Source: Breviolum minutum Mf 1.05b.01 | Lineage: Eukaryota; Sar; Dinophyceae; Suessiales; Symbiodiniaceae | Assembly: GCA_000507305.1 (NCBI GenBank) | Contig: DF239129.1 | Location: forward strand, 1-64,000 | DNA length: 64,000 bases | Reading direction: 5' to 3' | In this document: one piece after another, positions 12,701-24,619 of the stretch | Position numbering within the stretch: position 1 is the stretch's first letter | Layout: each line of letters begins with the position of its first letter | Made by a program: the position numbers and the translations under genes | Notes under the pieces: model-generated | Told to the model about the DNA's origin: nothing | The model's database searches: none | What the model saw: the letters and a program-made list of their open reading frames with translations, nothing else

Positions 12701-13277
12701 CCATAATTATCAGGTATAATTATTAATTGTTGGGTAGCTCTCGTCATTTCTGCCTGTGCCTAGGAGGACACCCGGCTACACCAGGCAGTGTGTAAGCTTG
12801 CCATGGTTGGGGAGCTTGGACAGAATGCATGGCAAGGGGCGCTTCGAACAGCTGCCATGGTTAATGAGAGGACGAAGCATCTTTTTCCACACGAGAAGCT
12901 TGGCATAGTGAGCTTGCGGACACAACTTGTGTCCTTATTAGGGATATAATTGATATAATGTGATCTTGCAAAAATCTTATGAGTTGCAATAGTAAAGATG
13001 AAACTATGAAATACTGTAGAAAAAACACCAATTTAATGAAATCCAAAGATTGATGGAATCTATTGACATCATTTAAGTGTGAAGAGACAGGCTGTTTTTT
13101 TCGCGAATGCCTAGGAGAGTTCAGCTGGCACCTGTGAGCGGGAAAGTCAGTGAGCTGGTGGATGTGTTCTGCAAGATCACTGGAGTTCCAGGTGCGGAAT
13201 CAACAGTGCCCCGACCAGATTTCCAGGACTGGGTTTTTGCATCAGGTTTGGAAGCTAGGTCCAGCCTGCTGCATTAG
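6797..13277 (+). CDS. Unrecognised large protein, many short exons
   Basis: A chain of short coding stretches on one strand, most flanked by AG and GT. Examples: about 6797-6952 (ending FAAGHKKLST), 7235-7345 (LADKYKGIDKKDANLRSVTA), 7412-7471 (VLDELRCHFGEDPGLSKPSI), about 7832-7963 (LAAHLARFVADLVEKENA), 8161-8290 (TWDRQALHWWMEFLLKIED), 8757-8877 (SETGGEKLYCKTAPAVDGNQ), 9153-9242 (SEVHNSARHAADDLLE), 9816-9950 (LPIDPLNRLLAVEFLWHQKQ), 10564-10680, 10868-10970, 11462-11620 (LLPHLQARIAEKTKILMATY), 12045-12153, 12394-12505, 12766-12912 and 13118-13250. The segments look helical and charged. No known domain was recognised. It could be one gene or two. A frame through the last exon stops at 13277. 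Confidence 0.5.
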
Positions 13278-13715
13278 ATGGCCTTTATGCTTTTCAAGCC
13301 TTGGACACCCCGATGGATGAATTTAAATGTTCGCGACGACCTTAAATTCCGGAGCGATTTGCATCATCTTTACAAGCATGTTTGGCGTAAAAGCACCTTC
13401 TCAGCCCGTGCTGGTTGCGGTTCAATTGGCTGCGCCACATCCATTCTGAGACCGATTTAGTCACCTCGGGATGGGCATCTGCGTCCACTTCATGTCCAAG
13501 CTTTCTTGGAAAGGAAGTAGGCATGATATAAAGGTGCCACATGTGCGCAATTGAAAGGTACATTGCGTACATTGCCATCTCCCACCCCACTCTCCCAGTG
13601 CCTTGCGTAGCATCGAGCATGCAAGTGCAAGGAATGTTAACGTCCCCCATCCCTCCCCAGCCAGTAGTTGGAACTTAAAACACCACGGCCCACGGCCATC
13701 TAAGCAGCGCCCGCT

Positions 13716-16414
13716 CCAACTATTAGAAGATAAATTTCTGATTGCAACGCGGTGAGGCATGTTTTTCTAGTCAGATTCCCAAGTGACCTACGGTGGTGCC
13801 ACACAGCGATCGTAAGACTTTTGGGAGATATCGAGCCACATAGGAAGGATGAAAAGGTCAAGACGTCTTTGAATAGTCTGGAATAGCTGGGGGGAAAGGA
13901 TTCAATCTCAGAGGCTGCAGCAATTGGCAGAAGACATTCAACAGTCAACAGTAGCCTTCAATCCAAAGACTTCTGCAACTGCTAAGAGGTTTTGGGGGAT
14001 GATTTTCAGATTGTGACTTCTTCTACAAAGCTTTGTTGCATGGTGTTGGGGTTGTTAAACTGCAGTGGATAAAGTTGATGTTTCGCTGGAGTCCTGGAGG
14101 AGATGGAATGGATTGTGCTGGATCGTTCTGGAAAGGAAATTGACACCTGGTCCATGGCTGAATTCACAGTTTCAGCCCAAACAGAGTGGGCTGAAGGTGA
14201 ATGATCACCTGATCACCTTGGCTCCATCAACTCAACCTCAGTTGGAGAAAAGGAGTTCCCAGTCATCCACCGATTCAGGAAGATTGATTGAAATGGGTTT
14301 TAGATATTTTTTTTCTATTGTGACCCGGTTTTTCTTTTTTTGCGAAGTGATTCGAAAGTCGATTTGCTGGTAGATTTGATTTGATGCATTGAATGCATTG
14401 ATAATCTGAATGATTCCTTCTTGTCCACTTCCACGCAGGTAGAGGAGATGCCCAAGCACCGCTGTATGCCTGGACGTATCGTGTACACTGCAGATGCCTT
14501 GGGTGATCACTGGCAAAACCACAAAAGGCTAACCTTAACCTTGAAAATTCCTCCATGTGAAATGAGTCTTGATTCCAGGCGTGATACATTGATAGATGAT
14601 TTTTGATGTAACAGTTTGGATGTCAAATGCCCAAATTCTTGACCAGTGACATTAGATTCCATATATTTTTTGGATCAGATTGATCACTGGCTAACCTTAA
14701 CCGAACGCCAAAAAAACGAGGTGTTGCTGCGTTGCAGTTGTCAAACAGGTCGACCAGCCTTAGTACCTTGGAGATCAACAATTTCGGCGGCTAAAAGGCG
14801 TTTCCAACCACCTTTTTAAAGGGACATCGGAAAGGTGACTTTGTGTAGATTTCTCGAGGGGTTCAGAAAGATAGGGGTTCGGTTTCATGGGGTTTCGTTT
14901 TCTTTTGTTTCTTTTCTGTTTGTGAGATCCTGATTTCAAAGATGGAAGAGGATAATTTTTTTTGTTGGAGAGTATGTCCATCAAAGATTCATAGTCATGG
15001 TGTGATTTTTAGCTGAGGCGCAAGCAGTGCAACTGCTAATTGATTTGTCCAGGAAGAACTCGAAACTTCCAGACCAGGTGGGAGCTCACAAGCCTCACAG
15101 ATGGGTATAGTGGCCGGTTGTTTCTTCCTGCTGGACTATAATGACCCTCTTTGTCATCACCATTGGAAGGACCCACCATAGCAGCCGCTTTAGATTAATC
15201 ATCAGATTCATCATCAAAGTTGAGGGATAGGTGGGATGGGCTAAGTGGAAGCCGCGACACTCTTTCGCTGCATCTTTGGAGCCTTTCACATTTGCCAGGT
15301 TATGGTTTCTTCGTTGCTCACTGCCTGTGTGCAACACAGTGACTTTGAGTCCCTTGCACGGCTAGGCCCTGGGGGACCAACAACATACTTTGTTGCGAAG
15401 TTGCGAACAAAAAATGACTGGGATGGAAAAAAGGTTGAAGGCTACATGGAAGTTGCAAGTACAACTCTAGTACTCTAGCTGTGAATGGATTCCTGAAAGT
15501 AGTGAGATGATTTACTACTCTAGTTCTTTATTTGTGGATTTTTGATGTTAATATTAAGTTGATATAATATTTCACAATTTTTCTTTTTGGTTCGCAGTAT
15601 CTTCAGATGTCAAGAAGGATTTCTTTGGATTCTGCTTGAACTCAACCGCGACGGCCAGTCCGGGAGTTTGCGACGGGATCACGACGAAGCTCCACTGTGG
15701 ATACTCTCAGAAAGCTGAGGGATCTGTGGGGTAAACCACTGGGTTGTAAACATGAAACAACATGAAACAACCATTTTGTATAGTCTCCTGTTGATGCAGA
15801 TAATCAGATTCCAATGAAAATCCAATCAGATTCCAATTGAAAGTTTGAAAATTCTTGTGGCAAAATTGGATGGATCCGTAAATGCATACTTGAGATTGAT
15901 TTCATCTCAGGTGGGCCTGGAGAATCTGAAGCATTGCTTTGAGGCAGGGACCAGAGGCAATTGAATTCTGTATAAAGTTGAAACGTCCTTGAGACCAGTT
16001 TCATGCATTTGAAATGAAGTTGACCCATAGCCGAAAATCGTGGTAAAAACCACTGTCTTTCAGGTCATAGGATTGATCCCAACAGTTCCATATTTTGGAT
16101 GAAAAAAACGGTGCCAATCTTCAGCGTGGCGTGACGAATCTCAATGGTACAAGGCCTTGGGAAGCCTCAATGAAGACTTGGCCAAAGAACTCCTGGAGTG
16201 CTCCAGAGCAGACTTGGGACTTGGGACTTGGAAACCCCTTGACTCGTGCCGTTGCTTCGTTCCCCCGTTTTTTTAAAGGTACCTGCGCAGTCGATCCGCA
16301 CCAGCATCTCACATTTCCATCTTGGAGGCCGTGCGTTGGGGGTGGGATTGGATGGATGATGAGGATGAGGAGGATGATGATGATGATGATGACGAGGACT
16401 ATGATGCATTGTAG
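13716..16414 (+). CDS. Unrecognised protein with an Asp/Glu-rich C-terminus
   Basis: Exon-like stretches continue on the + strand: 13695-13751 (QRPLQLLEDKFLIATR before GTGAGG), 13773-13854 (RWCHTAIVRLLGDIEPHRKD), 13909-13989 (LQQLAEDIQQSTVAFNPKTS), 14085-14202 (LEEMEWIVLDRSGKEIDTWS), 14437-14550 (PGRIVYTADALGDHWQNHKR), 15010-15078 (AEAQAVQLLIDLSRKNSKLP), 15324-15440, 15600-15730, about 16120-16276 (SQWYKALGSLNEDLAKELLE) and 16284-16414. The last exon ends in about twenty mostly acidic residues (WMDDEDEEDD, then Asp repeats, then EDYDAL) and TAG. The acidic tail suggests a nuclear or chaperone-type role but no domain was identified. It may be the 3' part of the preceding gene. Confidence 0.5.
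16360..16414 (+). repeat. GAT-rich trinucleotide run inside a coding exon
   Basis: The GAT/GAG run encodes the acidic C-terminal tail that ends at TAG 16412-16414. The run is in frame with an otherwise complex exon, so it is coding, and it is a likely site of length variation. Confidence 0.6.
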
Positions 16415-16692
16415 GACACATAAAGAAGGTAATGTGTACATATTGCATCTTGCTTTGGAGACGCAAGTGGCGACTTGTTTGTCCACTGCCGAGGCAGCGA
16501 TTCAGACGGGCAAGGAGAATCCAAGTTACCTGCCCCGTATCACGGGGGGAGGATGGGTAGGTTCTCCCGTTCTTCCCTGTAACAGAAACAAGGGGGATGT
16601 GCAATCTGTGGTCCTGGATTGAATGAAAAAAAATGGAAGTTTTAGATCTTAGACTTTTGGACTGTAGAAGTTGTTACGCAGTTTGGGGGACT

Positions 16693-16880
16693 CATTTTGC
16701 AGAAAAGGTACTGAAGCCACAGGCGAACGTCGAATCAAAATTGTTACCAAGGTTGGTCATCGGTTGTTTGGGCCCAAGATTGTGCAGCACCCGTCAGTCG
16801 TTAGTTGGTTTGGCTACCTGGTTTTACCGGTAGGAGTTTTTGTTCTTGACGCAACACCCCCCACTGAGGTGGATACTGGT
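16693..16880 (+). CDS. Unrecognised coding segment
   Basis: From about 16702 one frame reads GTEATGERRIKIVTKVGHRL then FGPKIVQHPSVVSWFGYLVL and stays open for more than 100 residues. A TTTTGCAG acceptor lies at 16701. The segment has a hydrophobic middle but no recognised family. It lies between the acidic-tail gene and the Gln/Ala-rich gene and could be the first exon of the latter. Confidence 0.35.
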
Positions 16881-17239
16881 TCAGGGCTGAGACATTTTGG
16901 TCTTTTTGTGGATCTGGATTGCAGAAAAATCCTTGCTTGTTTGGTGTATATATATATATATATAGGGGAATATGAAGAACGATTATTAGCCACAATAAGG
17001 ATCCCTATCAACCAACCAGTAGATGCATTTTTTCGTAGCTCATGTATGTTTCTGTGTCCAGTACTTGTCTTCACTGTGTTTGTTTCGATTTCTTTTGCAA
17101 TACAGCGCAAGCACTAAGTATCGAGATAATCTCCTGATACATAACCTGTGTGCTGCTGTTCACCAGATACTTAGGTTGTGAGCAAGAGGAGACACCTCAA
17201 GGACAAGGACAGTGGTTAAAATTCTTCCGCTCTTTTCAG

Positions 17240-19000
17240 GCCACCCGTCCCTGAAATTCTGAAGCAGGAAGCGCCGAGTGCGAGTGTTCTGGTGTATCTT
17301 GCAGCGAAAGAGTCTTTTATCTTTGGGTCAAAGAGATAGACTGGACCATTCAACATTCTGCAACTTTAACTGCTGGCTGCTGGAAGCAATGGCGTATACT
17401 GTTGACCTTTTTTTGGATAGGAACCTGCAAGCTGCATTTTGCATATGGGTGGAGGAGCCACGCAATATCAGAATCAGCAAGCGTATCCTGCAGGGCACCT
17501 TAGAAGTGAAGCTGCGGGGGAAGATTTATAGAGGGAATGATGGGGAGATGGTGCGAAAAAAGAGTGTTGTGTTTCGGAGAACTTTTCGGTGGAACACCGT
17601 GATCAGAATTCCAGGAATGATGAGGATTGATGCTTTGCATGAATCTCCTGGAGAAAACTCGACTAACCCCGAGGCCCAGGCTGCAATGATGCAAATGGGA
17701 CCCATGTGCCCTGACATGTCGCATCCTTCTCAGCTTTTTGGGGTGGTGAAGGGTCCAAAAAATCTGACATCCTACGAGGATGACCCCTTTTCTTGGCACC
17801 TTTACACCTTGGCATTTTCAAGGTATGGATGGGATCAGACAGCATATGCAACAAACTCAGCAAGGGCGGATGTGTTAAGTTAAGATCATTGTTGCGGGGA
17901 TGATAATATGGTGGTCAAGATCTAAAGGAAAGAATACTGGTGAAAGGTGAAAGGTGGTAGGTAGAATAGAAAACTCATAGAAACTCATATGGTGGATTCA
18001 TAACAAATGTATGTACACATCATCATCTAACAGGGAAGTTACTGGTCACAAGTGGGTGCTTATAATAGGCAGGTACAATTCAGTGCTGGGACCCCTGACG
18101 GTCGGTGTGTTCAACAGGCAGCTGGCCAGAACCCGTACTATGCACAGCTGGAAGCCCAGGGTGAAGGTGATTTGACTTTTATGAAAAAAGATCATCTATA
18201 TGGATGTTTCCTAAAATGGTGGGTTTTCCCCCCAAATCATCCCATTTTAATAGGGGTTTTCCATTATTTTCACCATCCATTTTGGGGATACCATTATTTT
18301 TGGAAACATCCATATAACTTTTTCTGAGAGTTTTTGGTTGTAACAGTCCCGCTCTGCTTCTGCTAGGTCTAGACTCGACCTGATCATTCCAGTAGTCCTA
18401 GTTCGAGATAGACAATTGTTGGTTGATTTCGTCGAATCATCTTTTGGCTTTGAATATTTGATGTGGCAGCTAGCCTCCACTTTGCATGTACAAGATGTTG
18501 AGCAAGAAGTGTTCACTATCCCCTCGACAAAAGGAAGTCCACGAAAGCCATTCAACGTATCCAAGTTGGGAAACTCCCCCCGTTCCAAGCTTCAATCAAG
18601 GTACACAGAAGCAGCTGCAGCAGCTGCATGTGCTGCCACAGCAGCATACAACCAACACATGGCCAGGTGCAGGGCTTGAAAGCCGTGGGAAAAATCTGTC
18701 AAAGATCCCGGTACCAAAAACCGGGAGTTTTTTGGATGAGGTTTGCAGCCCAAGCAGCAGCGGCATATCCCCAGTTCTCCATCATGCCGCCGTTCTTGCC
18801 ATCTTTGAAGATGGAGGCAGGTAGACGTCGTCTTTTTGAAGATTTGAGATGTAGGTTTCTATAGCTCCACGCAAGTTTGGTGTACCATCATCCATGATCA
18901 CATGGTCCCGGAAGCATGAGGTCCCTATGGCTCCTGATGGTTCATGGGTGGTTCCTGCTCCACCTATTGTGCCTGCTCCAGTTCCTGGGCTTCAAAAAAA
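17240..19000 (+). CDS. Gln/Ala/Pro-rich low-complexity protein, multi-exon
   Basis: Stretches of similar composition follow each other on the + strand: 17242-17325 (PPVPEILKQEAPSASVLVYL), about 17450-17522 (GGATQYQNQQAYPAGHLRSE), 17610-17737, 18035-18150 (GSYWSQVGAYNRQVQFSAGT; AAGQNPYYAQLEAQ), 18602-18667, about 18735-18822 (FAAQAAAAYPQFSIMPPFLP) and 18866-18990 (VVPAPPIVPAPVPGLQ). The Q/Y/A/P bias resembles disordered regions of RNA-binding proteins, but no RRM, KH or zinc finger is visible here. Frames were chosen by composition, so individual exons are uncertain. Confidence 0.45.
18197..18316. mobile_element. Short inverted-repeat element (MITE/introner-like)
   Basis: Perfect 15-base terminal inverted repeats (TATATGGATGTTTCC at 18197-18211 and its reverse complement at 18302-18316) bound a 120-base element. 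It contains no ORF and lies in an apparent intron of the Gln/Ala-rich gene, after the exon ending LEAQ. Confidence 0.75.
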
Positions 19001-19472
19001 AATATGGTGTGGAAGCGATCCATGATTTGACAACTGGGGTGTCAAGGATGTTTTATCCAAGCAAGAAACAGCATGGATTTTTTGTTTGAAGTTGCAAGGT
19101 GCTTCCTGTAGAAGCCGTGGCTTGGCGTGAGTTTGAAAGGGTTTGGGAGTTGAGTTAGGTAAGATATGGCAGACACAGATGAAAGAAGCAATTTCCAACA
19201 TCCATTCTGAATTCTAAATTTAACTAAATCTTACATCATTGTAGTTGAAATGATTCAAAACTGCACAAACCAGTTGGATCTACCTGGTTTCTATTCAACG
19301 CGGTGCCCCCCGTTTCTGAGAAAACCTCGAGGCTCCAATGGCTCCCAACATGGCACCAGTGTGGATCCCTAGGATGGTTTTTGGCCACTAAAAACTTGAG
19401 GCCCCAGGAGCCATTGTTAAGAAAAGAGGATTGAAGGGGGGAAAAAATGCCATGAAAATGCCTACTAAGACA

Positions 19473-19552
19473 ATCCACCCAACTACTGAAGGTCTATAAT
19501 GAGACCCCTTGGGGGTGAAAATCCAGGGTCCCAGCATTGTAGTTGGGTGGAT
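19473..19552. mobile_element. Short inverted-repeat element
   Basis: ATCCACCCAACTAC at 19473-19486 is exactly mirrored by its reverse complement at 19539-19552, giving an 80-base non-coding element. A second, weaker inverted pair (CAATGGCTCC 19336-19345 / GGAGCCATTG 19407-19416) lies just upstream, so the region may hold nested elements. Confidence 0.65.
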
Positions 19553-19739
19553 CTAAAACATATCTAGGTTGATTGCTTTTGACTGGTATTTTTCTTCTTG
19601 TTCTTTTGAGTGAACGGAACCATACCCATTATATCATGAAAAATATTCAAACCGTGCAAAAGGAGCAGTGTAAAAAAAAAATAAAACTTGTTTGTTAGGC
19701 TGGAGACTGAAAAAATATTCTACATCTTTTTTTGATGGG

Positions 19740-21170
19740 TCTTGCAGCCTTGCTTTCTTCAGTGTTGCTTGCATGCTACCAAAGCCACCTTCAATATCAT
19801 GAGACAATTTCACAAGCATAGAGGTATCGAAAAGATCAACAAATTGATTTCTACCATTTGGGAACAGCATTTTGTCATGGGAATCTACCGGTATCCCTGC
19901 AATGCCACCCCCGCAAGAGAAAGAAGGCCTTGTTTAATACGGCCTTATCGAGATATTATGGTGGTTACCCTTAGATTCCCATGATTTTGAATCGGATATA
20001 TGACATAAGTAGTATGATGGTTGTGTTGGAGATTGGAGACACTGAAGACTGAAATGATTTCAAGTGTATAATGTATCAATATATCTTTACTATACCACAA
20101 CTACAATGTGCACGCTGCATAGATGGCGGTGCTGTTTTCAAGCATGCCACTATCAATTGATAAACGACATCGTCCTATTTATATTGTGTTTTTAGTGCCT
20201 GGACATGCATGCTTTGAAGGCTCCAAAAAAGGCTTTCCCAAGAATCACTTCAATTTTGGACATATTTTTGTCGAAGAAATCTTCTTCCACGGCTCAGCAT
20301 TTTGGGATGGATGTGTGCAGTCACTCACTCCATAACCATGTTCCCCAGCATCACAAGTTTTTCATTCCCAAAGTGTGTGAAAGTGCTTGAAACATCAATT
20401 GCCATCTACCAGGACCGACGTCCAACTACAACCTATAGAATCTTATAGGCTAAAACTACGCTGTAAATGCAAGTTATGAACCTGGAACAAGAACCGAGAG
20501 ACACGAATGATACTGTTAGGATGGAAGAACCCCTGAGATGGGATGAAAAGTTTGTGAATCGAGATGAACAAAATCATGACGAGAAGAAAAAAATACGAAG
20601 AAGGTGGAGAAGAGGTGTGAGGAAAAACAGATGAGATGAAACATTATTTGGAAAAGTCCACAGAAACACCCTCTGGACAAAAAACAGTAAAGGGGAGGAT
20701 GAAAGATTGAGGAGGAAACAGAAACGAAAAAGGTCAAAATACAACCCTACACCCCCCGCTCCTTTCATATTACTTTTTGTTCCCGCGCAGCCATGAGAGG
20801 CAGCAGTGTTGCATCTCTTATTTCTAAATGTAGCAAAACATGTACAATCCTTTCATGTGGGAATTATTTTTATGATTCTTACACCGGTGCTCACAGTCTA
20901 TGCTACCACTTGATTGACCCAGCACTGTCCAGGGCCCTGCATTGACGCCTTTGCCAGCGGGACCAGTGTCTCCTAAAAGCGCACAGGTTGGGATGTCGAG
21001 TGCCGTGATTTGTTTGGGTAGATGGTGGAAATGCTTGGATGATGGATCAATATCCCTTTGAAAACCAAACGTTGGTGCAACAACAGTAAAGCCACATGGG
21101 ACTGTGTGTCCTGATGGCAACAGGCTTCCGAGAAGCAGAAAGCCATCAACAAGGATGGGCCTGGCTGCAT
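19740..21170 (-). CDS. Unrecognised gene on the opposite strand (two exons seen)
   Basis: Two stretches read far better on the - strand. From about 21167 to 20883: ARPILVDGFLLLGSLLPSGH, CGFTVVAPTFGFQRDIDP, LDIPTCALLGDTGPAGKGVN, GPWTVLGQSSGSIDCEH. It is preceded on its own strand by ATTCTCGAATGCAG and followed by GTGTAAG. From about 19895 to 19745: IPVDSHDKMLFPNGRNQFVD, LVKLSHDIEGGFGSMQATLK, after GGCATTGCAG and before a possible GC donor. No family was recognised. This would be one of few - strand genes in the window. Confidence 0.45.
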
Positions 21171-21289
21171 TCGAGAATGTCTTTTGTTGAGTGCAGTTGG
21201 AGAAACAGAACATGACAAACAGGAACGATGGATGCAAGGAAGTGTTTTTTTTGGCTTGTCAGTCAGATCCTTTTTTTTTTCGATGCAGG

Positions 21290-21520
21290 AAAACACGCGC
21301 TACGTCAAGGCATGACACTAAGTTTTGAGGCTCAAAGGCAGGGTGAAGCTGCTATCTGGTCACAGTTTTGGAGAGTTTCGTGTGTGCACCTAGGAGAAGT
21401 CTGGTGGCAAGATCAAGGGCAGGTGCGATTTCTTACATTTCGGACAGTAGATGAAATCAACTTGGAAGCATTGAGTGGATGCACAGTCTGGGCTTGTCTT
21501 GCCCCACATCCCTTACTCAC
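21290..21520 (+). CDS. Unrecognised coding segment
   Basis: After TTCGATGCAG at about 21288 a frame reads GMTLSFEAQRQGEAAIWSQF, then SCVHLGEVWWQDQGQVRFLT, and stays open to 21524. It could be an exon with read-through into an intron or a terminal exon. Nothing recognisable. Confidence 0.3.
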
Positions 21521-21644
21521 TTAGCTCAATCAAGACTGCTCCAAACAAGCTCTTATGCCTATATTTTGTGAATTTGTAAACTTAAAGTTTTGGCCCTCTT
21601 AAGTCAGATAGTCCAATGAACAACACACTACCAAAAGGTAATGT

Positions 21645-21720
21645 TTGGGGCAGGATGGATGACTTCAATCAGAACAAGGAGAACATTCAAGGACAAGATC
21701 TCCACGAGTCGCAGGTGGAA
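21645..21720 (+). CDS. Possible exon
   Basis: A short frame reads RMDDFNQNKENIQGQDLHES and is followed by GTGGAA near 21715. It is hydrophilic and exon-like, but no partner exon or family was recognised. Confidence 0.25.
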
Positions 21721-22291
21721 GCGAAGTAAAGAAATGCTATGGGTATTTTGGCCACAAATGGGGGTATGTCTATGTGGACCTGATTCTAATACGGTGGAGG
21801 GGGTTGTTTGTTTTCTTTTGGGAGAAGTAGTTTTCATCCGGAATTTCAAAATTTTCGGGGCCAATTGTCATTCTTATAATCAGGGTTGACTAAGAGGAAA
21901 CAACAGGCAGTGAGTGATGTTGGGCCCAAGAGATCCTTCCCTTGGACAACTCAAACATTCTCTTCATCTCACCAGGTTGGATGGTCTCGTGATTGAGGCT
22001 GGGATTTTTTCATCAATGTTTATGGAGCGGTCGAGGGGGTTGGTTGTATTGAGACATTCTGGAAGCATTTATATAAGGAATTCATTTATATATGGGACTG
22101 TTGATTGAAAGGTGTCAAGACTAAGGAAAGCAACAATCCTGTTTCCCATTGGCTTCACTTCATGATGCATTCTCATCAGCTGCTTTTGAATTTCATGTCC
22201 ACAGAGTGCAAAATGAAATGATATCCGGCGCATGAGGTCCTATCGTTTGTGTCATTTCTTCACAAATCAAGTTGGGATTCCCAAGTGCCAG

Positions 22292-22376
22292 GCGACTGAG
22301 TGAGGGTGCTGGGGCAAGGTTGAAACGTCGGATTTCCCAGCATGAGCAGCACTTCCGGGTCGGTGACAATGTCCGG
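22292..22376 (+). CDS. Possible exon with a KOW/SH3-like strand pattern
   Basis: Bounded by CCAG at 22291 and GTGACT at 22377, it reads RLSEGAGARLKRRISQHEQH then FRVGDNVR. The FxVGDxVRV pattern recalls the first strands of KOW/SH3-type barrels, but it is too short to assign. It is isolated, with no adjacent exon recognised. Confidence 0.35.
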
Positions 22377-22399
22377 GTGACTGCATTGTCACCGGGGGG

Positions 22400-22928
22400 A
22401 ACTCATGTTGGCCTTTCGCCGCTTTTTAAAACGGCGGGGTAGTTGGCGTTTTTGGCCCCTGGAAACCGCATAGATGCACCACGTCTGGGTGGACACTTGA
22501 CTTGTAATGTTGGATATTTCAAAAACAATACCTAGATTACCAAACTTTTGGATTTGGGAGCCTACTCAAGGTTTTTGACCATCTCTAGGTCGAATGAGGT
22601 CTTGGACAGAAGTGCCCAGGTAAAAGTGGCTCAGTTTCCCTCATGCCTGGGGGCATGGGAGTATGGTGCCTGCCCAGCGAATTTCTAATTAAAATGAACC
22701 TGTAGGTGATGGAGAATGGTGGCTTTGTCAAACTAGGCTCCAAGCAATGATTGTGCGAAAACATGTTGGTGATGTTTTTTTCAATGTCTATGTGAGCTGC
22801 AACGAAAAGCCGCCATCAATTTTTGATGCACCAATAGAAGGTTGTCCTTCTGAGAACAGCCAATGGTATTATTAGAGTGTGGCAGGGATGTCCAGCTTGT
22901 ACCAAAGACTCCTTTGTTGTGTTTTCAA

Positions 22929-22999
<71 letters not shown>

Positions 23000-23940
23000 C
23001 GATGGTACCAGCTATATCGAGCTACTTCCAAAAGTCTGAGGCTGATAGGTTGCATGTTGTTTTGATGATGCAGCTGGAAGAAGTAGCTTTTACATGACCA
23101 ATCAATATCCCTTCTTGAGACTTCTGTAAATGGAAGTAGTTTTTCGTCAAACTCCCTTGTTGTCAGATGCAAGACTGGAGTCATATTTTGTGACAACCCT
23201 GCAACTTGTGAGAAAAAAAGACGCCGCTAGTGGCGCCCAAAAACTTAGCTTGATGTCGAAGCGCTGTTAATGTCGCCGAAGTGAAGTGTCAACTAGGGAA
23301 GTTTCAACCAGTTTAATGAACCCGCCTGCTGCATGTCCAAACCATTTGTTGTGTGATTGTTTCTCGCGTCAATGTAGCATTCAGCTCCGTTGCGACAGTG
23401 GCTCATTCTGGCCATCCTGTCTCCTAGATGGAGGCTCATGTGCAAATGGCGTAAAACAGTTTGGCACTTTGCATGTTTCGGCAATGAGGTGGCGCTACAC
23501 TTTAAGATGTTTTGGTCTAATTGTCGTTCCTCTTAGACTTTTCCATGGATGGTATACCATCCCCATTGAATTTGGCTTAAGCGGTAGAAATTTCGGGGGA
23601 GGGCATCCCACGGAGGGGAACACCGGTGGGATTTTCCAGGCCTCAGCAGTTGTGGAAGGTGTCGGCTGTGAGCCGAAATCTGTTTGGGCCACGCGTGAGG
23701 CGAAAAGTCATGGATGCCGTGCAGTATGAATCCAAATTGTCTGGATCTTTGGGAAGATGTTTCTGAATGATCACTCGGAGTTGTTGGAAAAACACCATTT
23801 TTTTCATTGCAAATGTGTCTTTGGGACACATTTGTCCGAGTGTGGCAGAAACCTTCCGGGTGTAGCAGAATCTTTAGGCTGTGTGTGAGTCATATGAATA
23901 TATTTGCTTTAGCTAAGCTCCGAACAATCTTCATTATCAG
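22400..23940. other. Exon-poor region
   Basis: Apart from the ATC microsatellite no coding exon could be supported. A 147-codon open frame on + (23286-23729) has mixed composition, no splice context and no recognisable family, and is not called. Confidence 0.4.
22928..22999. repeat. (ATC)n microsatellite
   Basis: About 24 perfect ATC units in uniquely flanked sequence. Frames through it give poly-Ile, poly-Ser or poly-Asp and are not genes. Confidence 0.95.
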
Positions 23941-24060
23941 ATGGAACTAGCATTCCAATGTTACAAACCATGGCTTGCTTGGAGACTTCTTATTTTCTAT
24001 GACACATTGGTGAGAATTCAGCAAGGACACACATGCCCTGACAAGACTCTGCAGTTTAGG

Positions 24061-24619
24061 TATCGACCGTCTCGGATGATCTACCCAGGTAGCAGGCAGG
24101 AGATCTTTGCAGCCCTACAGGCATATAGCATAGATCCTCTGAGGATCCTTTTTTGAACAGTTTTGAGCAGGAATGAGGACGTTATTGATGTTATTTTTGT
24201 TCACATGAATCGGCAAAGCTCGCCATGCCATTGACCGGTGCCAAGCGTTTTTTTTTTGACAGGTTTGGGCCAAAGACCCGGTATGACCTTCCACAGCGGC
24301 ACAAGGCAGCAACGGGAATTGTAAATCATATTCATGTTGCTGATCATCAGCTCTCAAATCTTTCGAAAAAAGACTTGGCATGTGCTGTGTGTGATTACCT
24401 AATTTCATTCAACACTTCTTTTGGTTGTATTTCTTTTTATGCGCACAAACTTTCTAAAACGACAGTTTCCTCCATTCTGATCCTTCTTTTGGAAAAAACC
24501 CGGGGGGTTCTGAGGCTTATGGCAATGCGAGCGAATTGGAAGCGATCATCTTCAACGGGACGTCCCTTCAGCCAGAGGCGCAAATGGGACGTGTTGACAA
24601 ATCCGGCGAACCAGTTGAG
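24061..24619 (+). CDS. Unrecognised gene, three exons
   Basis: Three exon-like stretches: about 24061-24119 (YRPSRMIYPGSRQEIFAALQ), 24262-24372 (RFGPKTRYDLPQRHKAATGI then VNHIHVADHQLSNLS, after TTGACAG) and about 24510-24619 (SELEAIIFNGTSLQPEAQMG then RVDKSGEPVE). The last ends directly at an inverted-repeat element that supplies a GTTGGT donor. The protein is hydrophilic. Function unknown. Confidence 0.45.

Noticed and set aside
22816..23196. Poly-Asp, poly-Ile and poly-Ser frames
   Set aside because: They arise from the (ATC)n microsatellite and the flanks do not read as exons.
23286..23729. 147-codon + frame
   Set aside because: No recognisable motif, start or splice setting; length alone is not enough in this window.
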